Shown: piece by piece, positions 25,143 to 33,549 of the stretch | Layout of the letters: each line of letters begins with the position of its first letter | How positions within the stretch are numbered: the stretch's first letter is position 1 | Assembly: GCA_902760645.1 (NCBI GenBank) | Contig: CACWHC010000014.1 | Location: forward strand, 1-40,002 | Length of the DNA: 40,002 nt | Reading direction: 5' to 3' | Origin: an uncultured bacterium | GTDB lineage: Bacteria > Cyanobacteriota > Vampirovibrionia > Gastranaerophilales > Gastranaerophilaceae | Notes under the pieces: generated by a model | Told to the model about the DNA's origin: nothing | What the model saw: only the letters and a program-made list of their open reading frames with translations | The model's database searches: none | Position numbers and translations under genes: made by a program

Positions 25143-25288
25143 GTTTTTAAAAATTTTTGCCCAATATAGTATATAATAATTATATAATTTACATTTCTTA
25201 ATAACTTGACATGAGTATATACACGTTATTTAAACATGAACGAATATATACACAATATATTTTAGAAATTTTTTCGAATTGAAAAATT

Positions 25289-26314
25289 TTATTCAATATT
25301 TTTCATGTAAACTTCCTGAATCAGTACAACAACCGTTGCTGCAATAGCAGGAGCAAACACAACACCGATTATGCCAAGATATTTGGCTGTTATAAATAAG
25401 AACAGATAAATAATCAGCGGATGTATATCAAGGAATTTACCGAATACATACGGTCTTACAAATTGGTTTTCCACAAGTTGGGCAACAGAAAAAACTATAC
25501 CTACACCGATTAAAACACCGATACCTGCCTTATAAGTAGCAACAAGACATATTAAAAGTGCAATTGTTGGTCCGACAATAGGAATTATATCTAATATGCA
25601 TGTCATTAAACCGAGTAATAATGCGTAGTCAACTCTTAAAATTAAGAGTCCTATTGTCATAATCACACCGACACTTGCCAATGTAGCTATCTGTGCAATT
25701 ATATATCCGCCTATTTTTTGTGAAATTGTATTATAAATTTCTCCGGTGCGTTCTCTCATCTGAGGCGGAAACATTTTTATACAGGCATTTCTGACTATAT
25801 CCTTGTCAGCCATAAAATAATATATTATAAGTAAAGAAGCGATAAAATATACAAATCCCGAACCTATATTTTTACCGAAATTTATAGTTTCACCGATTAC
25901 TGTTGTGGTAACACCAGATGCGGAAGTTATCATACCGCCCACATCAATATTACTTAATCTCGGACGCTTAATTATAGAAGAACTATCCACAATATCTTTT
26001 ATTGTATTCATATATTGCGGAAAAGAGTCTGCAAAATTTCCTATTTCATGTCCCGCAATAATAATCAAAGGAACAATAAAAAGCAGCATCAGTATTAAAG
26101 CCCCAAAAAGAACTATTCCTGATGCGGTACTTCTTTTATATTTTTTACTTAATTTTGCAACGCAAGGCTCAAGGGAGCAGGCAATTACAAATGATGCAAA
26201 AAACATTATTACGACATCAGGTACCTGTGACATAAACGCCAAAAATAATACAGCTATTATACAAAAGATAACATTTCTGCCGGTCAAATGTTTTTGAAAG
26301 AAACTTTCTATCAT
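25289..26314 (-). CDS. AI-2E family transporter (PerM/YdiK/TqsA type)
   Basis: 341 residues, seven or eight membrane helices. Family traits: VVIMFFASFVIACSLEP near the N-terminus, a soluble-looking middle with SFPQYMNTIKDIVDS, then DYALLLGLMTCILDIIPIVGPTIALL and the C-terminal VENQFVRPYVFGKFLDIHPLIIYLFLF. Members export diverse small molecules or autoinducer-2, or act as ion exchangers; substrate cannot be told. AAGGAG precedes the ATG. Follows ilvE by 20 bases, same strand. Confidence 0.88.
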   Translation of the reverse strand: MIESFFQKHLTGRNVIFCIIAVLFLAFMSQVPDVVIMFFASFVIACSLEPCVAKLSKKYKRSTASGIVLFGALILMLLFIVPLIIIAGHEIGNFADSFPQYMNTIKDIVDSSSIIKRPRLSNIDVGGMITSASGVTTTVIGETINFGKNIGSGFVYFIASLLIIYYFMADKDIVRNACIKMFPPQMRERTGEIYNTISQKIGGYIIAQIATLASVGVIMTIGLLILRVDYALLLGLMTCILDIIPIVGPTIALLICLVATYKAGIGVLIGVGIVFSVAQLVENQFVRPYVFGKFLDIHPLIIYLFLFITAKYLGIIGVVFAPAIAATVVVLIQEVYMKNIE

Positions 26315-26334
26315 AATATACTCCTTAGAATAAA

Positions 26335-27369
26335 TTATACAGCGGTTTTTGCAGGTTCAATTTCATATATCCAGCCTTCGGGAGCTTTCAACCTGCCCAT
26401 TTGAATACCTGTCAGAGTATCATAAAGTTTTTGAGTAATTTCACCCGGTTTATCCATACCTGACGGGAATAAAGTTTCTTTGCCGTGATCTACGACTTTG
26501 CCTACAGGCGAAAGTACAGCAGCTGTACCGCATAATGCACATTCTTTGAAATTATCTATTTCGTTAATTCCTATTTCTCTTTCTTCCGTTTCTAAGCCTA
26601 AATATTCTTTTGCAACATACATTAACGAACGGCGTGTAATTGACGGCAAAATCGTATTTGACTTAGGTGTAATAACTTTGTTATCCTTTGTTACGAATAT
26701 AATATTTGCACCGCCTGTTTCTTCAACTTTTGTTCTTGTTGCCGAATCAACATAAAGATTTTCGTTATATCCCTGATTATGAGCATCAACAATAGCGTGT
26801 AAACTCATTGCATAATTCAAACCTGCCTTAACATGACCTGTGCCAAGAGGTGCTGCTCTGTCAAAATCGGGAACTCTTAATGTAATCGGTTTCATACCAC
26901 CCTTAAAATAAGGTCCGACAGGGGATACAAAAATTCTAAACTGAAATTCCGTAGCAGGTTTCACCCCCATAACAGGATTTGTACCAAACATATAAGGTCT
27001 TATGTATAACGTTGCACCCGAACCGTATGGCGGAACAAAGTTAATATTCTTGCTTACAACCTGTTTTACGGCATCAATAAATCTTTCTTCCGGAAAAATC
27101 GGCATTTCAAGACGTTTGCAGGATTCTATCATTCTTTGAGCATTCAAATCCGGTCTAAAACAAACTACTCTGTTGTCTTCCGTTCTGTAAGCCTTTAAAC
27201 CCTCAAAACATGTCTGAGCGTACTGCAAAACACAAGCACTTTCGTTTATAACGACATTTGAATCAGTACTCAATTCACCTTCATCCCACTTACCGTCTTT
27301 AAAATTTGCGACATAACGGTAATCAGTCTGCATATAACCAAAACCTAAGCTTTGCCAATCCATTTCCAT
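26335..27369 (-). CDS. ilvE: Branched-chain amino acid aminotransferase (class IV)
   Basis: 344 residues from ATG 27369, chosen because GGGGGA lies seven bases upstream; the open frame extends 11 codons more without a site. PLP fold-type IV features: FEGLKAYR, IRPYMFGTNPVMGVKP, GHVKAGLNYAMSLHA with the catalytic Lys, YVDSATRTKVEETGGANIIFV and CGTAAVLSPVG. Length and VEETGGANI place it with the larger BCAT2-like enzymes. It makes or degrades Leu, Ile and Val with 2-oxoglutarate. A TATAAT at 27391 gives a 15-base leader. Confidence 0.93.
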   Translation of the reverse strand: MEMDWQSLGFGYMQTDYRYVANFKDGKWDEGELSTDSNVVINESACVLQYAQTCFEGLKAYRTEDNRVVCFRPDLNAQRMIESCKRLEMPIFPEERFIDAVKQVVSKNINFVPPYGSGATLYIRPYMFGTNPVMGVKPATEFQFRIFVSPVGPYFKGGMKPITLRVPDFDRAAPLGTGHVKAGLNYAMSLHAIVDAHNQGYNENLYVDSATRTKVEETGGANIIFVTKDNKVITPKSNTILPSITRRSLMYVAKEYLGLETEEREIGINEIDNFKECALCGTAAVLSPVGKVVDHGKETLFPSGMDKPGEITQKLYDTLTGIQMGRLKAPEGWIYEIEPAKTAV

Positions 27370-27390
27370 TTCATTTCCCCCTTTTTTCAG

Positions 27391-27396
27391 ATTATA
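27391..27396 (-). promoter_or_regulatory. -10 box of ilvE
   Basis: Minus-strand TATAAT about 21 bases before the ATG at 27369; -35 not clear. Leaves a short leader holding the GGGGGA ribosome binding site. Confidence 0.45.
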
Positions 27397-27559
27397 TAAC
27401 AAAAAAGAAAATTAAACACCTCGTAAAAGGTTTGAAACATTTTACTGAATTTTCCCGTTCAAAATTTATAAACATAATTGAGATAAAATTTTACCGATTA
27501 AATATACCCATTTGATGTAGCTGAAAATAGCGACTTTTATTTTTATATATTTAGAATTC

Positions 27560-27922
27560 GTGGATTTTATTCGAAAAAATTTAAGTAAACTTAAAAGCAA
27601 TAAAAAAATACCTGATGACAGTTTACATTTTACGATATTAGAAAAGTATAGAGCAAGTTCTTTTAACGCCCATTTTGCTCTACACAGATGTGATATTAAA
27701 AATATCTATTTAGATGAAAATGATATTTTGCACGCAACAATATTAGATACAGTTGATTATAATTCTAAAGAAAAAGAAGTTGAAGAATTGAGAGAATTAC
27801 AAGAAGCAGGGTTTCTTGAGAATTATGTTATTATGATAAATATTGTAGAACCATTATTAACATATGAACATTATCTATATGATGGGCTTGAACCATATTT
27901 TTATGTTAATATGAAACAATGA
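27560..27922 (+). CDS. Hypothetical acidic protein paired with a membrane protein
   Basis: 120 residues from a GTG at 27560; no ribosome binding site is clear and no in-frame ATG lies nearby, so the start is tentative. Basic N-terminal 20 residues, then a mixed alpha/beta sequence with HFTILEKYRASSFNAHFALHR, KNIYLDENDILHATILDT and a C-terminal EPLLTYEHYLYDGLEPYFYV. No family recognised. Overlaps the next gene by ATGA, so the two are co-translated and likely work together. Confidence 0.6.
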   Translation: MDFIRKNLSKLKSNKKIPDDSLHFTILEKYRASSFNAHFALHRCDIKNIYLDENDILHATILDTVDYNSKEKEVEELRELQEAGFLENYVIMINIVEPLLTYEHYLYDGLEPYFYVNMKQ

Positions 27923-28497
27923 AAAATTTTTCTGAAACATTAAATTTCATATTACTGAATTTGTTAATAATGTCAAATATAGCTCAAATAAGCGGATATT
28001 TGTTTTTCCTTCTTCTTAGTGCAATATTTGTATTTTCAGAGGGAATCTCAACGATTGTAAGTATAGGAATAATATCAGTATTTGCTATTATTCCTATACT
28101 ACTGCTGGCTTTAAAATTTGCAATATATCCAATGCTCTATGAAATGTACCAAGGTCAAGAAATTGCAGGTAGATTTTTTAATAAAATGGAAACAAATAAA
28201 AAATTTGCCAAAATTCTAATTACTATTGCTTGTATAATTGATTTTGTGTATTGGATATTAATTCATAAAATTGATGAAGCAAAATTAAATTTAGTGCCGG
28301 AATTAAAAATAATGTGTGGGTTACTTCTCGGGATATTGCCTTGTGTTTTGTCCTTGTTATTTTGGTTCAAGATAAAAAATACAAAACATGCAAAATTAAT
28401 TATTACAATTACAAGTTTAGTATACGCTTTTATCATTTTACTATTAACTTTCAAACATTCGATATTATATACAGACGTTATCAGATATTGGTTTTAA
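27919..28497 (+). CDS. Hypothetical four-to-five-helix membrane protein
   Basis: 192 residues with hydrophobic segments at about 10-30, 28-48, 50-70, 97-114, 130-150 and 158-178. A charged loop lies at 77-95. No signal peptide or known domain. Starts inside the stop region of the preceding gene. A soluble protein coupled to a membrane protein suggests an immunity, sensor or transport pair; this is inference only. AT content is as high as in the surroundings. Confidence 0.6.
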   Translation: MKNFSETLNFILLNLLIMSNIAQISGYLFFLLLSAIFVFSEGISTIVSIGIISVFAIIPILLLALKFAIYPMLYEMYQGQEIAGRFFNKMETNKKFAKILITIACIIDFVYWILIHKIDEAKLNLVPELKIMCGLLLGILPCVLSLLFWFKIKNTKHAKLIITITSLVYAFIILLLTFKHSILYTDVIRYWF

Positions 28498-28527
28498 ATT
28501 GTTAAATTATTACAAATAAGTCGGTAG

Positions 28528-28556
28528 GTTGTGGTAAATCTATGATTTACCGCAAC
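28528..28556. repeat. Inverted repeat, hairpin
   Basis: Arms GTTGTGGTAAATC and GATTTACCGCAAC (13 bp, one G-T pair) around a TAT loop. No T run follows, so a terminator is unlikely. A dispersed palindromic element is possible; no second copy is visible in this window. Confidence 0.5.
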
Positions 28557-28751
28557 GCACAAGCTTTGCAGGGGGTATTTTCCCTTGTTACATATATGGA
28601 ATGATTATCAACAAGTCTAAATCGTTTTAACATTTAATATTTATAATTATGCAAAAATTTTTACCTGTTTAGTCTGGGAGGTGTTTTAGGTTGCTATTTA
28701 GTTTTTTTAATAAAACCTTGGATAGATCATGTAGTGCAAAGACAGACTGCT

Positions 28752-28781
28752 TTGTTATTTTTTTATGTGTTAGAATATAAA
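28752..28781 (+). promoter_or_regulatory. Promoter of the WYL regulator
   Basis: TTGTTA (28752-28757), 18-bp spacer, TATAAA (28776-28781), followed by a strong AAAGGAG site before the ATG at 28799. Confidence 0.5.
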
Positions 28782-28798
28782 AATAAAAGGAGTGAAGT

Positions 28799-29761
28799 AT
28801 GGAAGATAAACCAAGATATTCAAGGGTTTCTGATATATTAGATTTGGCAATTTTTATGTCCTCAAAAATTCAGGGGGTAACTATTTCGGAAATCTCGGAA
28901 CGATACAACGTTTCAAGAAGAACCGCAGAAAGAATGAGAGATAGTCTGACGTGTATTTTTCCGCAGGTAGATGAGATTGAAAGCGATGATAACCAAAAAC
29001 ACTGGGGATTTATTAACTATTCTATCAGCAGTCTGATTTCGTTTACCCCTAAAGAACTTGCAAATATTGAACAATATCAGCGAAGAACAACCAACAAAGA
29101 ATTGAAAGAAGAGTTGTCAAAAACGGTTGAAAAAATAAAAGCATTTAACCGCAAAAATCAAAATACTATCGAAAATAATATTGGATTAATACTTGAAACA
29201 GAGGGTTATGCCGTACGTCAAATGCCGCAGTATAAAATTAGCCTTGAAACTTTGGGCATAATAAGAGAGGCTGTTCAGCATTCAAAAATGGTTGAGGGCA
29301 TTTACCATGGTAAAAAGCGTTTGATAGAACCGTTAGGTATGATTTACGGTGAAAAAATTTACCTTGTCGCAAGAGAAAAAGCCAAAGGACAAGAAATATA
29401 TAATTATCTTCTACATAAATTTGAAGATTTGAAATTAACAGATAAATCTTTTGATAAAGGCGATTTTAATTTGCAGGAATACACAAATCTTTCATTTGGG
29501 GTATATCACGGGGAAATTTTGGACGTAAAACTTTCATTTTCACCTGAACTTGCTCAGGATGCTTTACAATATAATTTTCACCCGACGCAAAAAATTAAAC
29601 AGGAAAAAGACGGCAGTCTGACGGTTACTTTCAAAGCAAGCGGTGATAAGGAAATTATCTGGCATGTATTCAAATGGGGTGCAGGATGTAAAATTCTTGC
29701 TCCAAAATCTTTAAAAGAAGAATACAAACAGTATTTGGAAGACTGCTTAAAAAATAATTAG
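28799..29761 (+). CDS. WYL-domain transcriptional regulator
   Basis: 320 residues. N-terminal helix-turn-helix (GVTISEISERYNVSRRTAERMRDSL, about 26-50), then a helical linker and a WYL ligand-binding domain (about 155-230) with KKRLIEPLGMIYGEKIYLVARE and a WCX-type C-terminal extension ending in WHVFKWGAGCKILAPKSL. Such proteins sense nucleotides or small ligands and act as repressors or activators, often beside defence or DNA-repair genes. Here its neighbours are waaA and, downstream, a HepT/MntA pair; target unknown. Good AAAGGAG site. Confidence 0.88.
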   Translation: MEDKPRYSRVSDILDLAIFMSSKIQGVTISEISERYNVSRRTAERMRDSLTCIFPQVDEIESDDNQKHWGFINYSISSLISFTPKELANIEQYQRRTTNKELKEELSKTVEKIKAFNRKNQNTIENNIGLILETEGYAVRQMPQYKISLETLGIIREAVQHSKMVEGIYHGKKRLIEPLGMIYGEKIYLVAREKAKGQEIYNYLLHKFEDLKLTDKSFDKGDFNLQEYTNLSFGVYHGEILDVKLSFSPELAQDALQYNFHPTQKIKQEKDGSLTVTFKASGDKEIIWHVFKWGAGCKILAPKSLKEEYKQYLEDCLKNN

Positions 29762-29794
29762 CAAAACTCAGATTAGATAAAAAATTTTTTATAG

Positions 29795-29800
29795 TATAAT
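29795..29800 (+). promoter_or_regulatory. -10 box close to the waaA start
   Basis: TATAAT, then nine bases and the ATG at 29810, the same spacing as alr. No ribosome binding site, so a near-leaderless mRNA is expected. The -35 (TTAGAT near 29773) is weak. Confidence 0.5.
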
Positions 29801-29809
29801 AATTTTGTT

Positions 29810-31042
29810 ATGTTTTTATACGGAATATTATCTACAATAGTTTTTATAACAGTAATACCGTTTGTGTTTGCTTTCCGCAAGTGTATCGGAAAACCTAACG
29901 CAGGTTTGAAAGAAAAGTTCGGTTTTATAAGTTCACCGCTCAAAAGTGGCGATGATATTATTATGCTCCACGGAGTTTCTGTCGGGGAAGTTATTGCGTT
30001 AGAAAACCTTGCAAAAAAAATTAAAGAAACATTCCCTGATAAAAAACTTGTTGTAACAACGGGAACCAAAACAGGACAGGAAATTGCACATAAAAAATAT
30101 GAGGGTATTGCAGATTTTATAACGTATTTTCCGTTCGATATACCTTTTTGCGTAAACGGTTTTTTAAGAAGGCTAAGTCCTAAAACCGTTTTTATTGCGG
30201 AAACCGAAATCTGGCCGTATTTTGCTTATGCCTGTCATAAAAGAAATATTCCTATAGAAATTATTAACGGCAGAATTTCTGATTCTACATTTAATTCATA
30301 TATGAAAGTAAGATTTTTCTTTAAAGAAGTATTTAAAAATTTTACGGCAATTTATACTCAAAGCGAGGATGATAAACGCAAATACATTGAAGTAGGTGCA
30401 AACCCTGATAAAGTCGAGGTTATGGGTAATTTAAAATTTGACGTAAAAAGAAAAGACACTGATATTCAGATGGGACAAGACGGTTTTAGAGTAATTATTG
30501 CAGGCAGTACTCATGCAGGAGAAGATGAAATTGTTTTAAATGCTTTTAAGAATTTAAAATCAAAACATTCGGATATAAAATTACTTCTTGCATCTCGTCA
30601 TCCAAAACGTGTTCCGGATATTGAAAACATATTAAAAAATATGGGATTAACTTACGGTTTACGTTCAAAAGATGATAAATTTACCGATTACGATATAATT
30701 CTGCTTGATACCTTGGGTGAATTAGGCAAGATGTATTCAATATGTCATTTTGCGTTTATCGGCGGAAGTTTTAACAAAACAGGCGGTCACAATCCTCTTG
30801 AAGCCTCCGTTTATGATAAACCAACCATCACAGGTCCGTCAATTCACAATTTCAAAGATATTTACGGCATTTTGAATAAAACAAATGCCGGACAAATAGT
30901 AAAAACTCCTGAAGAATTTGAACAGTATCAGGATAAATTACTTTCGGACAACGTTTTTTATGAATCAGCATGTAACGATTGTAAAACCGTTTTTGAAGCA
31001 CAACAGGGTGCTTTAGACTTTGTAATTTCAAAATTAAGTTAA
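29810..31042 (+). CDS. waaA: 3-deoxy-D-manno-octulosonic acid (Kdo) transferase
   Basis: 410 residues, usual length. N-terminal membrane anchor (about 1-22), then the GT-B glycosyltransferase fold: HGVSVGEVIALENL (54-67, the catalytic Glu region), TGTKTGQEIA, YFPFDIPFCVNGFLRR, AETEIWPYF, GNLKFD, AGSTHAGEDE, ASRHPKRVPDI and IGGSFNKTGGHNPLEASVYDKPTITGP. It adds Kdo from CMP-Kdo to lipid IVA at the inner face of the inner membrane. It is the clearest sign of an LPS-bearing outer membrane here. No other lpx/kds gene is near. Confidence 0.94.
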   Translation: MFLYGILSTIVFITVIPFVFAFRKCIGKPNAGLKEKFGFISSPLKSGDDIIMLHGVSVGEVIALENLAKKIKETFPDKKLVVTTGTKTGQEIAHKKYEGIADFITYFPFDIPFCVNGFLRRLSPKTVFIAETEIWPYFAYACHKRNIPIEIINGRISDSTFNSYMKVRFFFKEVFKNFTAIYTQSEDDKRKYIEVGANPDKVEVMGNLKFDVKRKDTDIQMGQDGFRVIIAGSTHAGEDEIVLNAFKNLKSKHSDIKLLLASRHPKRVPDIENILKNMGLTYGLRSKDDKFTDYDIILLDTLGELGKMYSICHFAFIGGSFNKTGGHNPLEASVYDKPTITGPSIHNFKDIYGILNKTNAGQIVKTPEEFEQYQDKLLSDNVFYESACNDCKTVFEAQQGALDFVISKLS

Positions 31043-31048
31043 CAGTAT

Positions 31049-31076
31049 TTGACTTAAAACGAAAATTTATTAAAAT
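31049..31076 (+). promoter_or_regulatory. Promoter after waaA
   Basis: TTGACT (31049-31054), 16-bp spacer, TAAAAT (31071-31076), leaving an 11-base leader with GGGCGAGG before the ATG at 31094. Confidence 0.5.
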
Positions 31077-31093
31077 ATAAGTAGGGCGAGGTT

Positions 31094-31345
31094 ATGATGA
31101 AATTAACGGAAAAATTGAAAGAATATGAAGGACAGTTTATGTTTATCCGTTGGGCTACAGGAGGCGAATACGGAAAACTTAAATATGTCGGCTCTGATTT
31201 TGTTGAATTTGAAATTGTTGATATAGATAATATGGAATTTTCCGAAACAATGTTTATTCAGGCGGGTTTAATCCTTGAAGCGTCCATCGGCGGCTGCGAT
31301 ATCGCAAGAATTATCGCCGAATTCTCATCAAAAATTTCTGAATAA
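31094..31345 (+). CDS. Small hypothetical protein, 83 residues
   Basis: Soluble, mainly beta in the first 60 residues (FMFIRWATGGEYGKLKYVGSDFVEFEIVD, NMEFSETMFIQAGLILEAS) and a short C-terminal helix. The strand-rich pattern resembles SH3/Sm-like folds, but no family is recognised. GAGG upstream and its own promoter support a real gene. ATG 31097 is an equal alternative start. Lies 14 bases before the HepT-like gene but function is probably unrelated. Confidence 0.6.
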   Translation: MMKLTEKLKEYEGQFMFIRWATGGEYGKLKYVGSDFVEFEIVDIDNMEFSETMFIQAGLILEASIGGCDIARIIAEFSSKISE

Positions 31346-31359
31346 AAAGGTATAATAAA

Positions 31360-31761
31360 ATGTCCAGATTATTAGAAAGAATTGAAAATTTTAACAGAGC
31401 ATTTGATTTATATAAAGAAATGCGTGACGGTTTTGTCGCTGATAAGATGAATAACGCATACAGGTTAGGTCTTACTCAAAGTTTTGGAATAATCTGCGAA
31501 TTGGGTTGGAAAGTTTTAAAAGATTATTTATATACTCAAGGTATTGTTGCCAATACTCCGAATGAGGTTATTAAAGAGGCTTTTTCTAAAGAAGTTATCT
31601 CTAACGGTCAAATATGGATTGATATGGTAAAAGCAAGAAATGCGACTTCTCACGAATATAATATGGATAAAATAGACGTTATATTAGAAAATATAAGTTC
31701 AACGTATTATGATGAGTTGTGTTCTTTTAAAGAGTGGTTAAGGAGTTTTGATGGAAAATAA
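31360..31761 (+). CDS. HepT-like HEPN protein (HI0074 family)
   Basis: 133 residues, all-helical. It matches nucleotidyltransferase substrate-binding (HI0074/HEPN) proteins: LTQSFGIICELGWKVLKDYL, VIKEAF and the C-terminal RNATSHEY. R93-x4-H98-x-Y100 is the Rx4-6HxY motif of HepT toxins, where Arg and His form the ribonuclease site and the Tyr is AMPylated by the partner antitoxin. The partner nucleotidyltransferase overlaps the end of this gene. A type VII (HEPN-MNT) toxin-antitoxin system is the best call; the older description as a substrate-binding chaperone cannot be excluded. Confidence 0.85.
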   Translation: MSRLLERIENFNRAFDLYKEMRDGFVADKMNNAYRLGLTQSFGIICELGWKVLKDYLYTQGIVANTPNEVIKEAFSKEVISNGQIWIDMVKARNATSHEYNMDKIDVILENISSTYYDELCSFKEWLRSFDGK

Positions 31762-32059
31762 CTTTGGGCTTCCTGACAGAACTGTTAACGAATTATTGGA
31801 ATACTTTAAATCAAAACCGGAAATAGAAAAGGTCATGATATACGGTTCAAGGGCAAAAGGAACTTACCGTAACGGTTCTGATATAGATTTTGCAATTTGG
31901 ACAGATGACGATACAAATTCATATAAAATATTATGGGAACTTGAAGAACTCCCAACCCCTTACAAGTTTGATGTAACAAATTACAATACGTTAATCCACG
32001 AAGGGATGAAACAAAGTATCGATAACGACGGGAAATTGTTTTATTTGCGGGATAATTAA
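31751..32059 (+). CDS. MntA-like minimal nucleotidyltransferase (HI0073 family)
   Basis: 102 residues from ATG 31751, preceded by AGGAG five bases upstream (a TTG three bases earlier is less likely). Pol-beta-type fold: G32-S33 in YGSRAKGTYRNGSDIDFAI, metal ligands D44 and D46, and D74 in KFDVTNY. The GSx10DxD signature is intact, so it should be active. In MntA/HepT systems it adds AMP units to the toxin Tyr and so neutralises it. Overlaps the HEPN gene by 11 bases, with the toxin first. Confidence 0.87.
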   Translation: MENNFGLPDRTVNELLEYFKSKPEIEKVMIYGSRAKGTYRNGSDIDFAIWTDDDTNSYKILWELEELPTPYKFDVTNYNTLIHEGMKQSIDNDGKLFYLRDN

Positions 32060-32088
32060 ATAACAACGTAGAATGAAAAGTATTCTGA

Positions 32089-32520
32089 TTAATTATGTTT
32101 AAAATATAAATTATATGATATTAAAGAAGTTAATATAAAACATAATAAAAAGAGCATAAATAAGAAAATTTCTAAACAGACAAGCTTTTTGCTATAATTT
32201 TTAGGCTTGATTTTATTGTCAGATATTTTTGATGGAGTGGTATATTTATAAATTTCTTTTATAATATAAATTATTCCGTCTGTAAAAATAAAAAATACAG
32301 TAAGAAAGGGTACAAATACAAGCATTGGAAGACTAAACGCACAAATGACAGCAAAAATGTATGGTAATGAATAATAAATATCTAATATTGAAATCGAATG
32401 TTGTATAACCATAAGAGCTATTAGAAATAAAAGCTCTAAGATAACTCCGAATACAGGAATCATAAATGTTATATATCCTATTATCATACAAAACCAATAT
32501 GTCAAAGTTTTTCTGAACAT
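32089..32520 (-). CDS. Small hypothetical membrane protein, likely MarR-regulated
   Basis: 143 residues with about four hydrophobic segments (8-25, 28-43, 48-80, 115-135), and a Lys-rich loop (TTPSKISDNKIKPKNYSKK). No transporter family is recognised; it resembles small DUF-type membrane proteins. GGAG precedes the ATG. Its promoter carries the same operator arrangement as that of the MarR gene at 33550, strongly suggesting control by that regulator, and so perhaps a role in export or stress response. Confidence 0.6.
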   Translation of the reverse strand: MFRKTLTYWFCMIIGYITFMIPVFGVILELLFLIALMVIQHSISILDIYYSLPYIFAVICAFSLPMLVFVPFLTVFFIFTDGIIYIIKEIYKYTTPSKISDNKIKPKNYSKKLVCLEIFLFMLFLLCFILTSLISYNLYFKHN

Positions 32521-32548
32521 TATTAGTCTCCAACAAACTATCTATATT

Positions 32549-32585
32549 AATAGTTTACCATTCAACTATTAAATATTCAAGTGTT
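32549..32585 (-). promoter_or_regulatory. Promoter with two offset MarR-type operators
   Basis: Minus-strand TTGAAT (32575-32580), 17-bp spacer, TAAACT (32552-32557). Overlapping it are a 22-bp palindromic site at 32549-32570 (AATAGTT-n8-AACTATT) and a weaker one at 32564-32585, offset by 15 bp. The 32 bases from the -35 on match the MarR gene promoter at 25 positions. Confidence 0.65.
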
Positions 32586-32613
32586 TCTGTCAAGATATAA
32601 AATAAAAATTTAC

Positions 32614-32635
32614 AATAGTTAACCATTCAAGTATT
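32614..32635. promoter_or_regulatory. Upstream MarR-type operator
   Basis: A third site, AATAGTT then AACCATTC then AAGTATT, 50 bp upstream of the 32564 site. It lies between the membrane-protein promoter and the Bro-N gene stop codon. Confidence 0.6.
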
Positions 32636-32645
32636 GTTTATGCAG

Positions 32646-33494
32646 CTATTTCTCTTTCCTTGTAAGTTTTTTAACTTGTTTTTTGGACGGTAAAAAATTA
32701 TCTTCTGTGACAACTTTTTGTCCGGTTCTGTTTTCGAAATCTTCTTTTGCTCGTTTTGCAATGTTTCCCCCTGTTTTTGCAGCATAAGAGTTTTCTTCCA
32801 GTCCGGATGCACTGTCTTTTTCCGCAACTTGTCGAGTTGCAAGTTCCGCAAGAGCTGTAAAAATTAATTCGGCTTCACTCATGTGGTCACGTAAGTTTTG
32901 TGATTTTAAATTTTTTAAATTTTTATGTTCTTTTACTGTTAAACCGCTCCATTCTTTATGAATTATGTTTGTAAGTATGGCAAATTCTTCAGGTTTATTA
33001 ATTTCGTGGTCTTTCCAATAATCTGTCAATTTATTTCTGGTTTCTTGACCGGACATTCTCTGTTGAATCCACTTGTCGGAACGTCCAAGTTGTTTATACG
33101 TATCTCTTGCTCTGTCAATAGCGGTTGAAGGGTCTGCCATTTCTTGAATACGTTCGTGCCCGACTTTTGCAAGCCATTGTTTTATAGGTTCTGCTTTTTT
33201 TGACGGTACTGATTGTATGATACGGAAGATTGTTTTTATATCAGCGGTGTCTGTTTCTCGCATTTTCCCATCATCAGCTTTCATTTTTAACCGGTGACAA
33301 TTTGTCACCAGTTGCTCAAAACCTTCTTTTCGCAAACGCTCTGCGAGTTTATTCCAATATTTTCTTGCACCTTGGTAATCTTTTTCTATCAAAACTGCGA
33401 CAACATCAATTATTGAAAAATAATATACATTTTTTTCTTCATCATAGATGTGTCTAATTCTGTGTCCTTCAAATAATTTTAATTCTTCTGTCAT
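32646..33494 (-). CDS. Bro-N domain protein (DinD/antirepressor-like)
   Basis: 282 residues. N-terminal Bro-N-like domain: LFEGHRIRHIYDEEKNVYYFSIIDVVAVLIE, RKYWNKLAERLRKEG and IFRIIQSVPSKKAEPIKQWLAKVG, shared with phage antirepressors and the DNA-damage-inducible DinD. The C-terminal half is helical and highly charged (about 150-282) with KLTDYWKDHEI and EWSGLTVKEHKNLK. DNA binding or damage response is likely. Strong AGGAG site. It sits between the MarR gene and the membrane-protein gene that share an operator, so it may be a later insertion. Confidence 0.8.
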   Translation of the reverse strand: MTEELKLFEGHRIRHIYDEEKNVYYFSIIDVVAVLIEKDYQGARKYWNKLAERLRKEGFEQLVTNCHRLKMKADDGKMRETDTADIKTIFRIIQSVPSKKAEPIKQWLAKVGHERIQEMADPSTAIDRARDTYKQLGRSDKWIQQRMSGQETRNKLTDYWKDHEINKPEEFAILTNIIHKEWSGLTVKEHKNLKNLKSQNLRDHMSEAELIFTALAELATRQVAEKDSASGLEENSYAAKTGGNIAKRAKEDFENRTGQKVVTEDNFLPSKKQVKKLTRKEK

Positions 33495-33514
33495 AATGTT
33501 CTCCTGTTAGGATT

Positions 33515-33543
33515 ATTTTAACATATTATTAATAATAATACAA
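33515..33543 (-). promoter_or_regulatory. Promoter of the Bro-N gene
   Basis: Minus-strand TTGTAT (33538-33543), 17-bp spacer, TAAAAT (33515-33520); 20 bases to the ATG including AGGAG. No copy of the MarR operator is seen in it. Confidence 0.55.
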
Positions 33544-33549
33544 TAATAA

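Larger units (their letters stand above)
28498..28798. other. Intergenic region before the WYL regulator
   Basis: No gene seen. It holds a near-perfect hairpin at 28528-28556, a GC-richer patch to about 28585, and the promoter of the WYL gene at 28752-28781. Confidence 0.5.

Noticed and set aside
26498-26755. Plus-strand frame inside ilvE
   Set aside because: Shadow of the ilvE coding strand, no ribosome binding site and no recognisable protein; the same holds for other antisense frames such as 4436-4867 and 10553-10960.
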